DNA of 64,000 bases from Desemzia sp045528445 (GTDB lineage Bacteria > Bacillota > Bacilli > Lactobacillales > Carnobacteriaceae), in contig NZ_JBGQQU010000003.1 in assembly GCF_045528445.1 (NCBI RefSeq), positions 76,357-140,356 of the forward strand. The letters are read 5' to 3'. Position 1 is the stretch's first letter; the number at the start of each line of letters is the position of its first letter. Both the position numbers and the translations under genes were made by a program. A model generated the notes under the pieces. The model was not told the DNA's origin. It searched no databases and saw nothing but the letters and a program-made list of their open reading frames with translations. This document shows, in pieces, positions 16,454 through 25,236 of the stretch.

Positions 16454-17818
16454 TTAATCTTCTTTTAAAAGGATATTCAATACTAGTGCAACGATAGTTC
16501 CAGCTGAAATGCCTGAAGAAAATAATCCACCAAGAATGCCAGGTAATCCTGCCACAACTTCCGGTCTGAAAGCAACACCCAGACCCACTCCAATGGCAGA
16601 AGAAACGATCAATAAGTTGCGGTTGTTCATTTTGACGCGTGAAAGTGATTTGATCCCTGCTCCAGCCACTGTACCGAACATTAGAATTCCGGCTCCACCT
16701 AACACCGGCATCGGCATAATAGACACCAATGTTGCAAATTTAGGGAAGAAGCTCATTGAGATCAAAATAAATCCAGCAGCAATCGCTACAGTACGTGAAG
16801 CGTTTCTAGTCAATGGAATCAAACCAGCATTTTGACTAAATGTAGCAACCGGTCCAGACCCTAGAGCTGGTCCAATAAAGGAACCCACTCCATCTGCACG
16901 AACGCCATTTGCAATGTCCTCGTCAGATAATTTTGTTTGTGTTACTTCACCGATCGTTTGCATAACTCCCACTGTTTCAATAACCGTTACTAAATACCCA
17001 GCTAAGAATGGAATCGCAAAACGAATGTCAAATGAAATTCCAAATTTGAACAATTGAGGGAAAGCAAACCATTTTGCTTGAGCTACTTGAGAGAAATCTA
17101 CCATTCCAAGCGGGATACAAACGATGTACCCTACTACGATACCGATCAAGACAGCTGCTGGTGCGATACGGCTGCTGCCATAATGGTTGATAGCCAGAAT
17201 AATCAAAAATACAAGAGTAGCGATAATCAAGTTAAACGGATCTCCATAACTCGCAGCGCCTACACCACCGCCGACCCATTCAAAGGCAACTGGCATAAGA
17301 GTCATTCCCATCAGAGCAATGACTGAGCCCGTTACAACAGGAGGAAAAAATTTCATTAACGGTTTGACGAAATAACTAAGACCAATCTCCAGTAAAGCTC
17401 CCATCATCGTTCCGCCTAAATACCCTGCAATTCCGCCGCCCATCGTATTGATGACCGCATTAGCAGGACCGACAAAGCCAAAATCTGTGCCCATGATTGT
17501 TGGGACTCCAGCACCAACTCTAAAATGTTTAGGGCCGAAACCTTTTGATTGAATAATAGAAACAATTCCTGAAACCAATAATGCAGCACTGATCATATAG
17601 GCTGTATCCGTTACACCAAATCCAGCAATCCCAGCAATGACTAAGGGAACAGCTACCAAGCCTCCAAAAGCGGTTAATACATTTTGAAAACCTAAAATAG
17701 TTGTGGTCACAAGATCTGGTTTGTCCTCAATGCCATAGTTTAAAGTTAAACTGTCGTCCTGTTCCTTTAAATTTCCCGCGTTTCTGCCAACTACCTGATG
17801 CTGTATGTTCTCTTCCAC
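16454..17818 (-). CDS. NCS2-family purine/uracil/xanthine permease
   Basis: A 454-aa polytopic membrane protein of the nucleobase:cation symporter-2 family with about 14 hydrophobic segments. Visible signatures are the N-terminal FQNVLTAFGGLVAVPLVIAG, the RVGAGVPTIMGTDFGFVGP loop and the family motif QNAGLIPLTR (Q-N-x-G-x4-T-R) in the C-terminal half, the variant seen in xanthine/uric acid carriers. Substrate is therefore probably a purine base, not proven. The start is GTG with AGGAGG 6 nt upstream. CGAAC boxes around its promoter suggest PurR control. It is divergent from the malate genes. Confidence 0.87.
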   Translation of the reverse strand: MEENIQHQVVGRNAGNLKEQDDSLTLNYGIEDKPDLVTTTILGFQNVLTAFGGLVAVPLVIAGIAGFGVTDTAYMISAALLVSGIVSIIQSKGFGPKHFRVGAGVPTIMGTDFGFVGPANAVINTMGGGIAGYLGGTMMGALLEIGLSYFVKPLMKFFPPVVTGSVIALMGMTLMPVAFEWVGGGVGAASYGDPFNLIIATLVFLIILAINHYGSSRIAPAAVLIGIVVGYIVCIPLGMVDFSQVAQAKWFAFPQLFKFGISFDIRFAIPFLAGYLVTVIETVGVMQTIGEVTQTKLSDEDIANGVRADGVGSFIGPALGSGPVATFSQNAGLIPLTRNASRTVAIAAGFILISMSFFPKFATLVSIMPMPVLGGAGILMFGTVAGAGIKSLSRVKMNNRNLLIVSSAIGVGLGVAFRPEVVAGLPGILGGLFSSGISAGTIVALVLNILLKED

Positions 17819-17835
17819 GTTAATCCTCCTGTTTT

Positions 17836-17941
17836 AACGAACTTTTATTTTATGCTATTATCTAATCGTTCGTTTATTAATGTGATAGTGCCATTATAAT
17901 CCCCGTTGTTAGAATTGTAAAGCATTTTAGCGAACATTTTT
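17836..17941 (-). promoter_or_regulatory. Permease promoter with PurR-like boxes
   Basis: Minus-strand TTTACA (17916-17921), 17 nt, TATAAT (17893-17898). Three CGAAC motifs flank it: AACGAACTTT (17836-17845), TAAACGAACGATT on the minus strand (17864-17876) and TTAGCGAACATTTTT (17927-17941). Gram-positive PurR boxes have a CCGAACATT core, so purine control is inferred. These sites and the cre below occupy the 335-bp interval 17819-18153. Confidence 0.55.
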
Positions 17942-18041
17942 ATATTAGTTATTTCAAATCATTCGCTTTTGTGCTCATTTCTATTCTTATAACACTTTCT
18001 CATACATAATATAGCTTAAATGAATTCTTTTTAAGAAATCA

Positions 18042-18097
18042 TTGAGGACAATTTTATGTTGTGGTAAACTATAGACGTATTTATGAAAGCGTTTCCT
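18042..18097 (+). promoter_or_regulatory. Promoter and cre site of the malate genes
   Basis: TTGAGG (18042-18047), 17 nt, TAAACT (18065-18070). TGAAAGCGTTTCCT (18084-18097), just after the predicted start of transcription, fits the CcpA cre consensus. Catabolite repression by a roadblock is inferred. Confidence 0.6.
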
Positions 18098-18153
18098 ACT
18101 ATTCTTTATTGCTCGCTAATTCACATAAACAAAAATTTAAAGGAGGAATTACA

Positions 18154-19260
18154 ATGTCAAACTACTTAGAATGGGATTTTTTGACAGATTTTGTTGAAAA
18201 AGCCTTTGTTGCTTATGGAGTACCAGAAGAAGATGCCAAAATTTGTGCGGATGTCTTATTGCAGTCAGACAAAAAAGGAATCGAAAGTCACGGTGTAAAT
18301 CGTTTTAAACCGATTTACATAGACCGGATAAAAGATGGTGTACAGAATCCAGTCACAAACTTTGAAATTTTACGTGAAACTCCTACTACTGCTGTTGTGG
18401 ATGGTCATGACGGAATGGGTCAAGTAATTGGATATCGTTCAATGAAAATGGCTATTGAAAAAGCGAAGAAATATGGCATGGGGATGGTGGCGGTTCGCAA
18501 TTCTACCCATTACGGAATCGCTGGATATCATACGGATATGGCGGCTGATGCCGGATGCATCGGTATGTCCGGAACAAATGCTCGTCCTTCTATCGCCCCT
18601 ACTTTTGGAGTCGAAAATAAATTGGGAACCAACCCGTTAACGGTTAGTTTTCCAACAGATGAAGCTTTCCACTTCTCATTAGACTGCGCAACATCTATTA
18701 TACAAAGAGGAAAAATTGAATTGTATGCACGTGAAGGCAAAGATACTCCTGAGGGAACCGTCATTGGACGCGATGGATCGGCCCTTACCGACTCCAACCA
18801 AATTTTAAATGATCTCCAATCTGGTGAAGCAGCCTTAGCTCCATTAGGCGGAATCGGAGAAGAACTGTCTGGCTATAAAGGTTACGGATATGCTACTATT
18901 GTAGAGGTATTATCTGCTGCTTTGCAGCAAGGGAGCTTTTTGAGTATGTTGTCAGGAATCGGGGAAAATGGAGAAAAAACAAAATTCCATTTAGGACATT
19001 TCTTTATTGCGATCGATACTGAAGCATTTATGGGATTGGACAGCTTTAAGAAAACTGCTGGAGACATTATGCGCGAATTACGGACCTCTGAAAAAGCACC
19101 CGGAGCAGAACGGATCTATACAGCAGGAGAAAAAGAATATTTGATTTGGAAAGAACGGGAAAAAACAGGATTGCCGGTAAATGAATCTGTTCAAAAAGAA
19201 CTGTTGGCGATTCGAGACGATGCCGGACTTACCGACTTTCATTTCCCATTTGAAAATTGA
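18154..19260 (+). CDS. Malate/L-lactate dehydrogenase (Ldh2) family oxidoreductase
   Basis: The 368-aa protein belongs to the NAD(P)-dependent malate/lactate/ureidoglycolate dehydrogenase family (type-2 MDH). Signatures: SDKKGIESHGVNRF with the catalytic His region, RNSTHYGIAGYHTDMA, GTNPLTVSFPT and YKGYGYATIVEVLSAAL. I chose the ATG at 18154 because AAAGGAGG lies 8 nt upstream; an open frame extends 31 codons further but without a ribosome binding site. It lies 12 nt before malic enzyme, so malate or a related 2-hydroxyacid is the likely substrate. CcpA probably represses it. Confidence 0.88.
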   Translation: MSNYLEWDFLTDFVEKAFVAYGVPEEDAKICADVLLQSDKKGIESHGVNRFKPIYIDRIKDGVQNPVTNFEILRETPTTAVVDGHDGMGQVIGYRSMKMAIEKAKKYGMGMVAVRNSTHYGIAGYHTDMAADAGCIGMSGTNARPSIAPTFGVENKLGTNPLTVSFPTDEAFHFSLDCATSIIQRGKIELYAREGKDTPEGTVIGRDGSALTDSNQILNDLQSGEAALAPLGGIGEELSGYKGYGYATIVEVLSAALQQGSFLSMLSGIGENGEKTKFHLGHFFIAIDTEAFMGLDSFKKTAGDIMRELRTSEKAPGAERIYTAGEKEYLIWKEREKTGLPVNESVQKELLAIRDDAGLTDFHFPFEN

Positions 19261-19272
19261 GGAGACCTTGAT

Positions 19273-20445
19273 ATGGATGTAAGAAAAGAAGCATTAGAAA
19301 AGCATTACGAATGGAACGGTAAAATTGAAGTGATCAGCCGGGCTAAAATCACAAGTCGTGAAGATTTAGCTTTAGCCTACACCCCAGGAGTAGCTGAAGC
19401 TTGCTTAGCGATTGAAAAAGAGCCTGAAAAAGCCTACCAACTGACTCGAAGAAATAATTTAGTCGGCGTTATTACCAATGGAACAGCGGTACTGGGACTA
19501 GGAAACATTGGGCCAAGTGCCTCTATGCCGGTAATGGAGGGAAAATGTGTTTTATTTAAGGAGTTTGCAGATGTAGATGCTTTTCCGATTTGTATAGAAG
19601 CAACCGATGTAGACACCGCTGTTCAGACTATTCAGCAAATAGCCGGCAGTTTTGGGGGCATCAATTTAGAAGATATCGCTGCTCCAGAATGTTTTGAGAT
19701 CGAGCGTCGTTTGAAAGAATCATTGGATATCCCTGTATTCCATGATGATCAGCATGGTACGGCAATCGTGGTAGTAGCGGGACTGATCAATGCTTTAAAA
19801 TTAGTCAACAAGTCCTTTGGAGACATCAAGGTCGTAGTCAATGGGGCTGGATCTGCTGGTATCGCTGTCGCTAAACATTTGCTCAGTTTTGGAGTCAAGG
19901 ATTTGATCCTAGCAGATAAAAAAGGCATCCTGTCATCAGCTTCTTCTGACTTGAACAGTGAGCAGCAAAAAATGATGGACGTCACTAATTTGGATAATGT
20001 TCAAGGAGACCTCGCAACAGCATTAAAAAGAGCTGACGTGTTTATCGGCGTCTCTGCTCCCAACATTTTAAGTACTGAAATGGTCAAAAAAATGAACCGG
20101 GATGCGATTGTGTTCGCGATGGCCAATCCGACTCCTGAAATCATGCCGGATAAAGCTAAAGAAGCTGGTGTGGCAGTTATTGGTACGGGACGCAGCGATT
20201 TCCCAAACCAGGTGAATAATGTATTGGCTTTCCCTGGTATCTTCAAAGGCGCTTTAGCTGTGAGAGCCAGTGACATCAATGAGGAAATGAAAATAGCGGC
20301 TTCGGTTGCCATTGCTGAGTTGATTGAACCAGCTGAATTGTCACCCGATTATATTATTCCAGATGCGTTGGATAAAAGAGTAGCTAGTGTCGTAACTGAA
20401 GCTGTAAAAAAAGCAGCTGTTGAGACTGGTGTAGCTAGAATTTAA
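19273..20445 (+). CDS. Malic enzyme (oxaloacetate-decarboxylating malate dehydrogenase)
   Basis: Malic enzyme converts malate to pyruvate and CO2 with reduction of NAD(P). The 390-aa short bacterial form has YTPGVAEACLAI with the catalytic Tyr region, GVITNGTAVLGLGNIG, the metal-binding EDIAAPECFEIERRL, and FHDDQHGTAIVV. A Rossmann segment with VVNGAGSAGIAVAKHL follows. GAGGAG lies 8 nt before the ATG. It is the second gene of the malate unit; the product resembles MaeE of lactic acid bacteria, but I do not assign the symbol because the cofactor and the usual maePE/maeKR neighbours are not seen here. Confidence 0.93.
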   Translation: MDVRKEALEKHYEWNGKIEVISRAKITSREDLALAYTPGVAEACLAIEKEPEKAYQLTRRNNLVGVITNGTAVLGLGNIGPSASMPVMEGKCVLFKEFADVDAFPICIEATDVDTAVQTIQQIAGSFGGINLEDIAAPECFEIERRLKESLDIPVFHDDQHGTAIVVVAGLINALKLVNKSFGDIKVVVNGAGSAGIAVAKHLLSFGVKDLILADKKGILSSASSDLNSEQQKMMDVTNLDNVQGDLATALKRADVFIGVSAPNILSTEMVKKMNRDAIVFAMANPTPEIMPDKAKEAGVAVIGTGRSDFPNQVNNVLAFPGIFKGALAVRASDINEEMKIAASVAIAELIEPAELSPDYIIPDALDKRVASVVTEAVKKAAVETGVARI

Positions 20446-20461
20446 TAGCTTTTCTATTGGG

Positions 20462-20500
20462 AAATAGGACTATCATAAAAATGAGATAGTCCTATTTTGT
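20462..20500 (+). terminator. Terminator of the malate unit
   Basis: AAATAGGACTATC (20462-20474) pairs perfectly with GATAGTCCTATTT (20484-20496), followed by TGTTGT. Confidence 0.8.
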
Positions 20501-20560
20501 TGTCTTGTGATGGCTATTGCAAGAAATAAAAAAATGGAGACGGATCTTACTAAGTGAATA

Positions 20561-21019
20561 GCGGCCATCTCACTCTGATGAAAAGTCCGAATGGCTCTTA
20601 ATAGGCAAATAGCAGCCATCTCACTCTGAGAAAAAGTCCAAATGGCTCTTAATAGGCAAATAGCGGCCATCTCACTCTGAGAAAAAGTTCAAATAGCTCT
20701 TAATAGGTAAATAGCAGCCATCTCACTCTGAGAAAAAGTCCAAATGGCTCTTATTAAGCGAATTGCGGCCATCTCACGCTGAGGAAAAGTCCAAATGGCT
20801 CTTAATAAACAAATAGCAGCCATCTCACTCTGAGAAAAAGTCCAAATGGCTCTTATTAAGCGAATTGCGGCCATCTCACGCTGAGAAAAAGTCCAAATGG
20901 CTCTTAATAGGCAAATAGCAGCCATCTCACTCTGAGAAAAAGTTCAAATAGCTCTTAATAAACGAATAGCGGCCATTTCGAACTAAAAAAAAGTCCAAAT
21001 GGCTTTTACTAGCCAATAA
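20561..21019. repeat. Tandem hairpin array, 9 units of 51 bp
   Basis: Nine units start with GCRGCCATCTCACTCTGA or a variant. Within each, AGCCAT faces ATGGCT about 30 bp later. Linkers alternate between TTAATAGGCAAATA and TTATTAAGCGAATT, and a two-unit block is itself duplicated. Because 51 is a multiple of three and the units lack stops in one minus-strand frame, repeated short open frames (17-residue period) appear; I regard them as artefacts. The array fills most of the 675-bp interval 20446-21120. Confidence 0.85.
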
Positions 21020-21037
21020 CAACTATTTGTGGGCAAT

Positions 21038-21085
21038 AAAAAAAGAAGCTGCCTAAAAATCGACTCAACCCACTCGACTTTTGGA
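21038..21085 (-). terminator. Probable terminator after the VOC gene
   Basis: On the minus strand CCAAAAGTCGA pairs with TCGATTTTTAGG (two imperfect positions), and CTTTTTTT follows after a short AGG-CAGCTT spacer. Confidence 0.5.
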
Positions 21086-21120
21086 CTAACTCCTCAGTTT
21101 AAACTATTAAATTACTAAGC

Positions 21121-21498
21121 TTAATTTTTTTTCACCACTACAAAGTAATTGTTTTCGCTATCTGCGAAATTAAATCCTTTACCAGACGATGTGGTCACCA
21201 TCTCACCTACTGTTATGCCTTTTTGTTTGAATGTCTCATATAGTTCTTCTACATTTGGAGTGTAAAACATCAAAGATGGCGTAGTCAACGTCAGTTCAGG
21301 CTCTAATTTTGAAATAATTTTTTTGTCATGCAATATAAAACTGGTTTGTGCATCCATTGAAGGAACGATTTCTATCCATCTGATACCATTTTCAGTTTGG
21401 TCGTCTACAACAGAAAATCCGATTTGTTGTGTCCAAAAATTCTTAGCTTCTTCTTGATTATCGACGTACAACATAATTCTGCCTATTTCTTGAATCAT
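21121..21498 (-). CDS. VOC (glyoxalase/bleomycin-resistance) family protein
   Basis: The 125-aa product is one vicinal-oxygen-chelate domain made of two beta-alpha-beta3 repeats: RIMLYVDNQEEAKNFWTQQIGF and MFYTPNVEELYETFKQKGI, ending in GKGFNFADSENNYFVVV. Members bind a metal and act as isomerases, dioxygenases or binding proteins; the substrate cannot be read here. I chose the ATG at 21498 because AAAGGAG lies 6 nt upstream; a longer frame from 21531 would start inside the terminator region of the alcohol dehydrogenase gene. It lies downstream of that gene but has its own ribosome binding site and probably its own promoter. Confidence 0.82.
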   Translation of the reverse strand: MIQEIGRIMLYVDNQEEAKNFWTQQIGFSVVDDQTENGIRWIEIVPSMDAQTSFILHDKKIISKLEPELTLTTPSLMFYTPNVEELYETFKQKGITVGEMVTTSSGKGFNFADSENNYFVVVKKN

Positions 21499-21529
21499 AT
21501 GTTGCTCCTTTCTTTTCTGCTCGCAAAAC

Positions 21530-21576
21530 AAAAAGAGAACCTCTTGAAAAGCCTGTACTTTTCAAAAGGTCCATTA
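21530..21576 (-). terminator. Terminator of the alcohol dehydrogenase gene
   Basis: GAACCTCTTGAAAAG (21537-21551) pairs with CTTTTCAAAAGGTCC (21558-21572) with minor mismatches. On the minus strand the stem is followed by TCTTTTTG. Confidence 0.75.
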
Positions 21577-21579
21577 TTT

Positions 21580-22728
21580 TTAAGACATCCCCGGTTTCAA
21601 CACTACTTTAATGTTGTTGTCAGCTTTTTTATCAAATAAATCATACGCTTCAGCAGCTTTTTCCAAAGGCATCGTATGCGTAATGATATCGGTCGGGTCA
21701 AAATCTCCTCTTTCGATCATGTCGTATATCGTAGGCATCAAGTGAATAACTGGAGCCTGCCCCATTTTAATGTCCACATTTCGAGTAAAGAAATTCTGGA
21801 ATGGGAAACTTGCAGCTGGTGTCATATATACTCCAGTGACCATAAGGGTACCGAATTTTTTAACACATTCACTCGCTGTTTGCAGTGGTGAATAAGAACC
21901 GCTTTGCAATGTTATAAAGTCTTTGGCTTTTTCTTTCGCTGGTTTCACTCCGTCCATTCCGACACAATCAATGACGATTTCGGCTCCGCCTTTTGTCATC
22001 TCGTACAATTGATCCCCAACTTCAGAAACATCAGAAAAATTAACGATCTCTACACCATTCATTTTTTTAGCATGTTGTAAGCGATGGTCTACATTATCGA
22101 CGGCAATCACACGTTTGGCGCCTTTCATTTTGGCAAATTTTTGCACGAACAATCCTACTGGACCCGAACCTAGGACAATAACCGTATCGCCTGGCTTCAT
22201 GCCGCTGTGCTCGACACTCCAATAAGCTGTTGGTAAAATATCAGATAAAAACAAGACTTTTTCATCCGGCAAATTGCTTTCAGGCACGACAAAGGAGGTG
22301 AAATCAGCAAAAGGTACTCGTAAGTATTCCGCTTGCCCTCCAGGATAGTTTCCGTTCATTTTACCAAATCCAAACAATCCACCTTGATCAAATATCGGAT
22401 TCGGATTAGAATTGTCACATTGACTTTCCATATGATGGGCACAAAATTGACAGTCTCCACAGCCAATGTTAAACGGAATCACTACTCGGTCGCCTTTTTT
22501 AACTTTTTTGACGGCTGAACCCACTTCTTCTACGATTCCCATCGGCTCATGTCCGACCACATAATCTTCTTCCATTACCGGCTTTCCGTTATGGTACAAA
22601 TGCAAATCAGATCCGCATATTGCTGTAGCGGTGATTCGAATCACCATATCTGTCGGCTCTTGAATCGTTGGATCCGGAACGGTTTTAACTTCCATTTTTT
22701 CATTTCCTTGCCAAGTTACTGCGCGCAT
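21580..22728 (-). CDS. Zinc-dependent alcohol dehydrogenase (threonine/formaldehyde dehydrogenase-like)
   Basis: A 382-aa medium-chain dehydrogenase. Catalytic zinc ligands lie in TAICGSDLHLY and VVGHEPMGIVEEVG. The structural zinc loop is CGDCQFCAHHMESQCD. The nucleotide-binding motif is VLGSGPVGLFV, followed by the acidic DNVDHR, which favours NAD. The glutathione-independent formaldehyde dehydrogenase group of bacilli is similar, with a GSYSPLQTA insertion in the second half. I chose the ATG at 22728, which has GAGGAG upstream; an open frame runs 23 codons further without such a site. Single-gene unit with its own terminator. Confidence 0.88.
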   Translation of the reverse strand: MRAVTWQGNEKMEVKTVPDPTIQEPTDMVIRITATAICGSDLHLYHNGKPVMEEDYVVGHEPMGIVEEVGSAVKKVKKGDRVVIPFNIGCGDCQFCAHHMESQCDNSNPNPIFDQGGLFGFGKMNGNYPGGQAEYLRVPFADFTSFVVPESNLPDEKVLFLSDILPTAYWSVEHSGMKPGDTVIVLGSGPVGLFVQKFAKMKGAKRVIAVDNVDHRLQHAKKMNGVEIVNFSDVSEVGDQLYEMTKGGAEIVIDCVGMDGVKPAKEKAKDFITLQSGSYSPLQTASECVKKFGTLMVTGVYMTPAASFPFQNFFTRNVDIKMGQAPVIHLMPTIYDMIERGDFDPTDIITHTMPLEKAAEAYDLFDKKADNNIKVVLKPGMS

Positions 22729-22839
22729 ACTATCTCTCCTCTTTTTATAAGATGATTGATGAAGCTGTGTATGTAAGCAGTTTAACATCTTTTTCATGGA
22801 GAATAAAAAGTTACGGCTTTAAAGAATGGTTCTTTTTCA

Positions 22840-23040
22840 TCATTTTTTACGTTCCTTTTTCAATTGCGTCCAATGATTTTTGCGCATCAAAGGAAGGGCC
22901 ACGGCTAACAGCACAGCTGTAAACGGAAAACCTCCATCTGAAGCCAACCATTCAAAAACGGATACCGGTACATATACGGCGTAAATAAAAATCATTAATC
23001 CTATGTAAATCTTGCGCCATTTTTTTTCTGATATAGACAT
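22840..23040 (-). CDS. Small membrane protein, unknown function
   Basis: A 66-aa protein with two hydrophobic segments (about 10-29 and 40-52), Lys-rich at both ends (MSISEKKWRK and WTQLKKERKK). AGAGGAG lies 8 nt before the ATG, which supports real translation. It lies between the alcohol dehydrogenase gene and a divergent aminotransferase gene. I do not recognise the family. Confidence 0.65.
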   Translation of the reverse strand: MSISEKKWRKIYIGLMIFIYAVYVPVSVFEWLASDGGFPFTAVLLAVALPLMRKNHWTQLKKERKK

Positions 23041-23157
23041 ATCTATTACTCCTCTCTTTCAGTATCTCACTAAAAAATACCATAATTTATATAAATTTCC
23101 TAACAGATAGAATTAGAGTTGAAACATTATTTTCAGATGCATTCAACTTGTAAAAAG

Positions 23158-23166
23158 TGCTACACT
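23158..23166 (+). promoter_or_regulatory. Possible extended -10 promoter of the aminotransferase gene
   Basis: TGCTACACT, 36 nt before the chosen start; no clear -35 element. Confidence 0.4.
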
Positions 23167-23202
23167 GAATACACATCACAATTGTATGAAAGGATGAAAA
23201 AC

Positions 23203-24024
23203 ATGGAATATATAGAACAATCCCTTTATTACCTTAATAATCAAGAGCAGTCCACAGAAGATCTCAGCCCATTTGAACAATTAAGCGGGAAAAATGTGTA
23301 CGAAGTCATTCGAGTCCGAGAAGGGATACTTCTTTTTCTGGAAGACCATTTGCATCGCTTTAGACGGTCTGCTTTATCAGTTGGAATTCCTTTGGCAGAG
23401 TCAGACGACGTATTGACGGAGCGTTTGTACCAATTAGTAGCCAAAAATGAAGTCTCCAATCAAAACATCAAATTGATTTTAAATAAAGATGTAGGCTTGC
23501 TGTCTTTTTTTACTAAGAGCCCTTACCCTCCAGAATCGTACTACCGCACAGGGATGAAAACAACTTTGCTGAAATTGGAAAGACAAGATCCTAATATCAA
23601 GATACAGCGGGAAGAATACCAAAAAACGGTGCTGGCGGAACGTGAAAAGACGGGTGCCTATGAAGTATTGCTAGTTGACCAGCACGACAATGTCACGGAA
23701 GGCAGCCGCTCGAATTTATTTATCGTTAAAGATGGTAAATTGCATACGTCCCCGGCGAAAACAGTGCTGTTGGGTATCGTTCGTTCAAAAGTAGTCTCTA
23801 TTTGTCAGGAACAAGGCATTGAGATCGTGGAGCAACCTATTCCTGCTGCCGAATTATCGGTAATTGAAGGTGCCTTTATCTCAGGAACCGGCAATGATGT
23901 CTTGCCGATTGCTTCGATTGATGACATTGTACTCGACCCTGCCAAAAATCCTATTATCCAGACCATCATGACTGAATACAAACAATTAACAGAAAGCTAT
24001 ATCCTGCATCACAAGAATCGGTGA
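23203..24024 (+). CDS. Class IV pyridoxal-phosphate aminotransferase (BCAT/D-amino acid/ADC lyase group)
   Basis: A 273-aa fold-type IV PLP enzyme. Visible features: YEVIRVREGILLFLEDHLHRFRRSA, NIKIQREEYQKTVL around the likely catalytic Lys, and the PLP-phosphate-binding VTEGSRSNLFIVKDG, then GIVRSKVVSICQEQGIEI and an EGAFISGTGNDVLP loop. Substrate is not certain: branched-chain, D-amino acid or aminodeoxychorismate are all in this family. I chose the ATG at 23203 because GAAAGG lies 9 nt upstream; a 28-codon upstream extension lacks a site. It is a single gene with its own terminator. Confidence 0.83.
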   Translation: MEYIEQSLYYLNNQEQSTEDLSPFEQLSGKNVYEVIRVREGILLFLEDHLHRFRRSALSVGIPLAESDDVLTERLYQLVAKNEVSNQNIKLILNKDVGLLSFFTKSPYPPESYYRTGMKTTLLKLERQDPNIKIQREEYQKTVLAEREKTGAYEVLLVDQHDNVTEGSRSNLFIVKDGKLHTSPAKTVLLGIVRSKVVSICQEQGIEIVEQPIPAAELSVIEGAFISGTGNDVLPIASIDDIVLDPAKNPIIQTIMTEYKQLTESYILHHKNR

Positions 24025-24039
24025 TCTGATAACAGAAAA

Positions 24040-24083
24040 AACACGAAAAGTTCCTTTTACTGAACTTTTCGTGTTTCTTTTTT
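24040..24083 (+). terminator. Terminator of the aminotransferase gene
   Basis: AACACGAAAAGTTC (24040-24053) pairs perfectly with GAACTTTTCGTGTT (24062-24075), followed by TCTTTTTTT. Confidence 0.9.
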
Positions 24084-24101
24084 TGCTCTTCATCTTCTAT
24101 C

Positions 24102-24235
24102 GTTGGTAAAGAAATTTCTTCCGGCCTATGGGGTTGCTTATGGAACACCATGGGAACGCCTTGGTGCTGACCCCTAAAAGTTAGAGTTAAAAAGAAGTGT
24201 ATTTTCTACTCACCAACGTCAAATGTTGTAGAACC
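24102..24235. repeat. Dispersed repeat, possible insertion-sequence remnant (copy 1)
   Basis: GTTGGTAAAGAAATT, then a CCTATGGGGTTGCTTATGG block, CTAAAAGTTAGAGT, and an end ACGTCAAATGTTGTAGAACC. The same blocks in the same order occur at 44699-44793 and 45478-45497. From memory the ends resemble non-coding termini of ISL3-type elements, but no transposase is present and I cannot confirm this. Confidence 0.55.
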
Positions 24236-24299
24236 TCTTTTTTTATGGCTCTCATCAAGAAATTTCTTCATCCACATTTTTGATGTAGAACGTTAATAG

Positions 24300-25040
24300 C
24301 TAGCTTATTTTAGCCAGTTCTTCCCTCAATGTTTCTGTTGGATGTTCCCCCAGCGGGTATTCGATCGCGATATTCACGGTGACCGGAACTCGTGACAGAA
24401 TTTCTTTCGTCGGTACATCCCCTTCTCCATTCAAGGTTGGTGCAAGAGTTAATTTAGAGACATCTTTCAAATGAATATAGCTGATTTCCTCTTCCAATAC
24501 TGCAAAACTTGTTAATGGATCTTCATCCACATACAAGCAATTCCCTGTATCAAATGTGACACTCACTGGCAAACTTTTCCCTTTTAACACTTGGATGAAA
24601 TTGTAAAGAGTCTCTGCTTTAGCAAATGTTGGGTCTTGACCATTTTCCAGCGTTAAATTCTCGATTCCGTAAGTATCCAATAAGCGACGCAAGGCATCCG
24701 CTTCTTCTTGAGGAACATCCGCAGCATATCCAGCAGTAAATTTCACTTGTTTAGCTCCCAGTAGTTGAGCTTCTTTAAAGTACCCTTCTAATTGATTTAG
24801 CGGCAATAATTTGTCTTCAAACAAGACTTCAGGAATGGCATAAAAAAGTTCGATCCCCAACTCGGCTGCTTCTAGCTGAATAGAGTTCAAATCTTCCTCG
24901 TCATGAACATATTCTCTTCGCACTTCGATTTTTGTGATCCCAGCAGCTTTAATCTCTTTAAAAAATTGTACTTGGCTGGTCGTTTCATTTACCGCTGCCT
25001 CATAAGCCAGCATATTGACTGCTAATTGATTGTTTTCCAT
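24300..25040 (-). CDS. Sugar phosphate isomerase/epimerase (xylose isomerase-like TIM barrel)
   Basis: A 246-aa AP-endonuclease-2/xylose isomerase-like TIM-barrel protein. Metal-ligand-bearing strands are visible: NLTLENGQDP, VSVTFDTGNCLYV, SYIHLKDVS and NIAIEYPLGEHP at the end. These enzymes interconvert sugars, keto-sugars or inosose with a divalent metal; the substrate is unknown. It is divergent from the operon 25237-27666, which holds a second TIM-barrel protein of the same superfamily and a 2-hydroxyacid dehydrogenase, so all may serve one carbohydrate pathway. Confidence 0.82.
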   Translation of the reverse strand: MENNQLAVNMLAYEAAVNETTSQVQFFKEIKAAGITKIEVRREYVHDEEDLNSIQLEAAELGIELFYAIPEVLFEDKLLPLNQLEGYFKEAQLLGAKQVKFTAGYAADVPQEEADALRRLLDTYGIENLTLENGQDPTFAKAETLYNFIQVLKGKSLPVSVTFDTGNCLYVDEDPLTSFAVLEEEISYIHLKDVSKLTLAPTLNGEGDVPTKEILSRVPVTVNIAIEYPLGEHPTETLREELAKIS

Positions 25041-25236
25041 TCTTATCCCATACTTTCTCTACTTTTATTGTGGTTCTTTAGGCTGATTGGTTTAGTGGAA
25101 ATCACTTAAAACTTTAGTAGCCTGAAAATGTAACACGCTTACTTTGTACGCCTTAGTCGCCTTGCTCCTATATTTTTTTGTGCTTTAATTATACTATACC
25201 GATTTTTTTCATCAAAAGAAAGAAAGGGTGAATCTA

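Noticed and set aside
17819..17990. Purine riboswitch before the permease gene
   Set aside because: I looked for a three-way junction with the conserved purine core and found none; CGAAC boxes explain the region better.
18061..18153. Longer start for the Ldh2-family protein
   Set aside because: The extension has no ribosome binding site and covers the cre site and -10 element; AAAGGAGG precedes the ATG at 18154.
20473..20925. Minus-strand open frames encoding 17-residue repeats (MAAI.LLRAIWTF type)
   Set aside because: They coincide with the 51-bp non-coding array; the frame is open because the period is a multiple of three, and there is no ribosome binding site or upstream gene.
24102..24235. 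Complete insertion sequence
   Set aside because: No transposase frame lies in or near the repeat.
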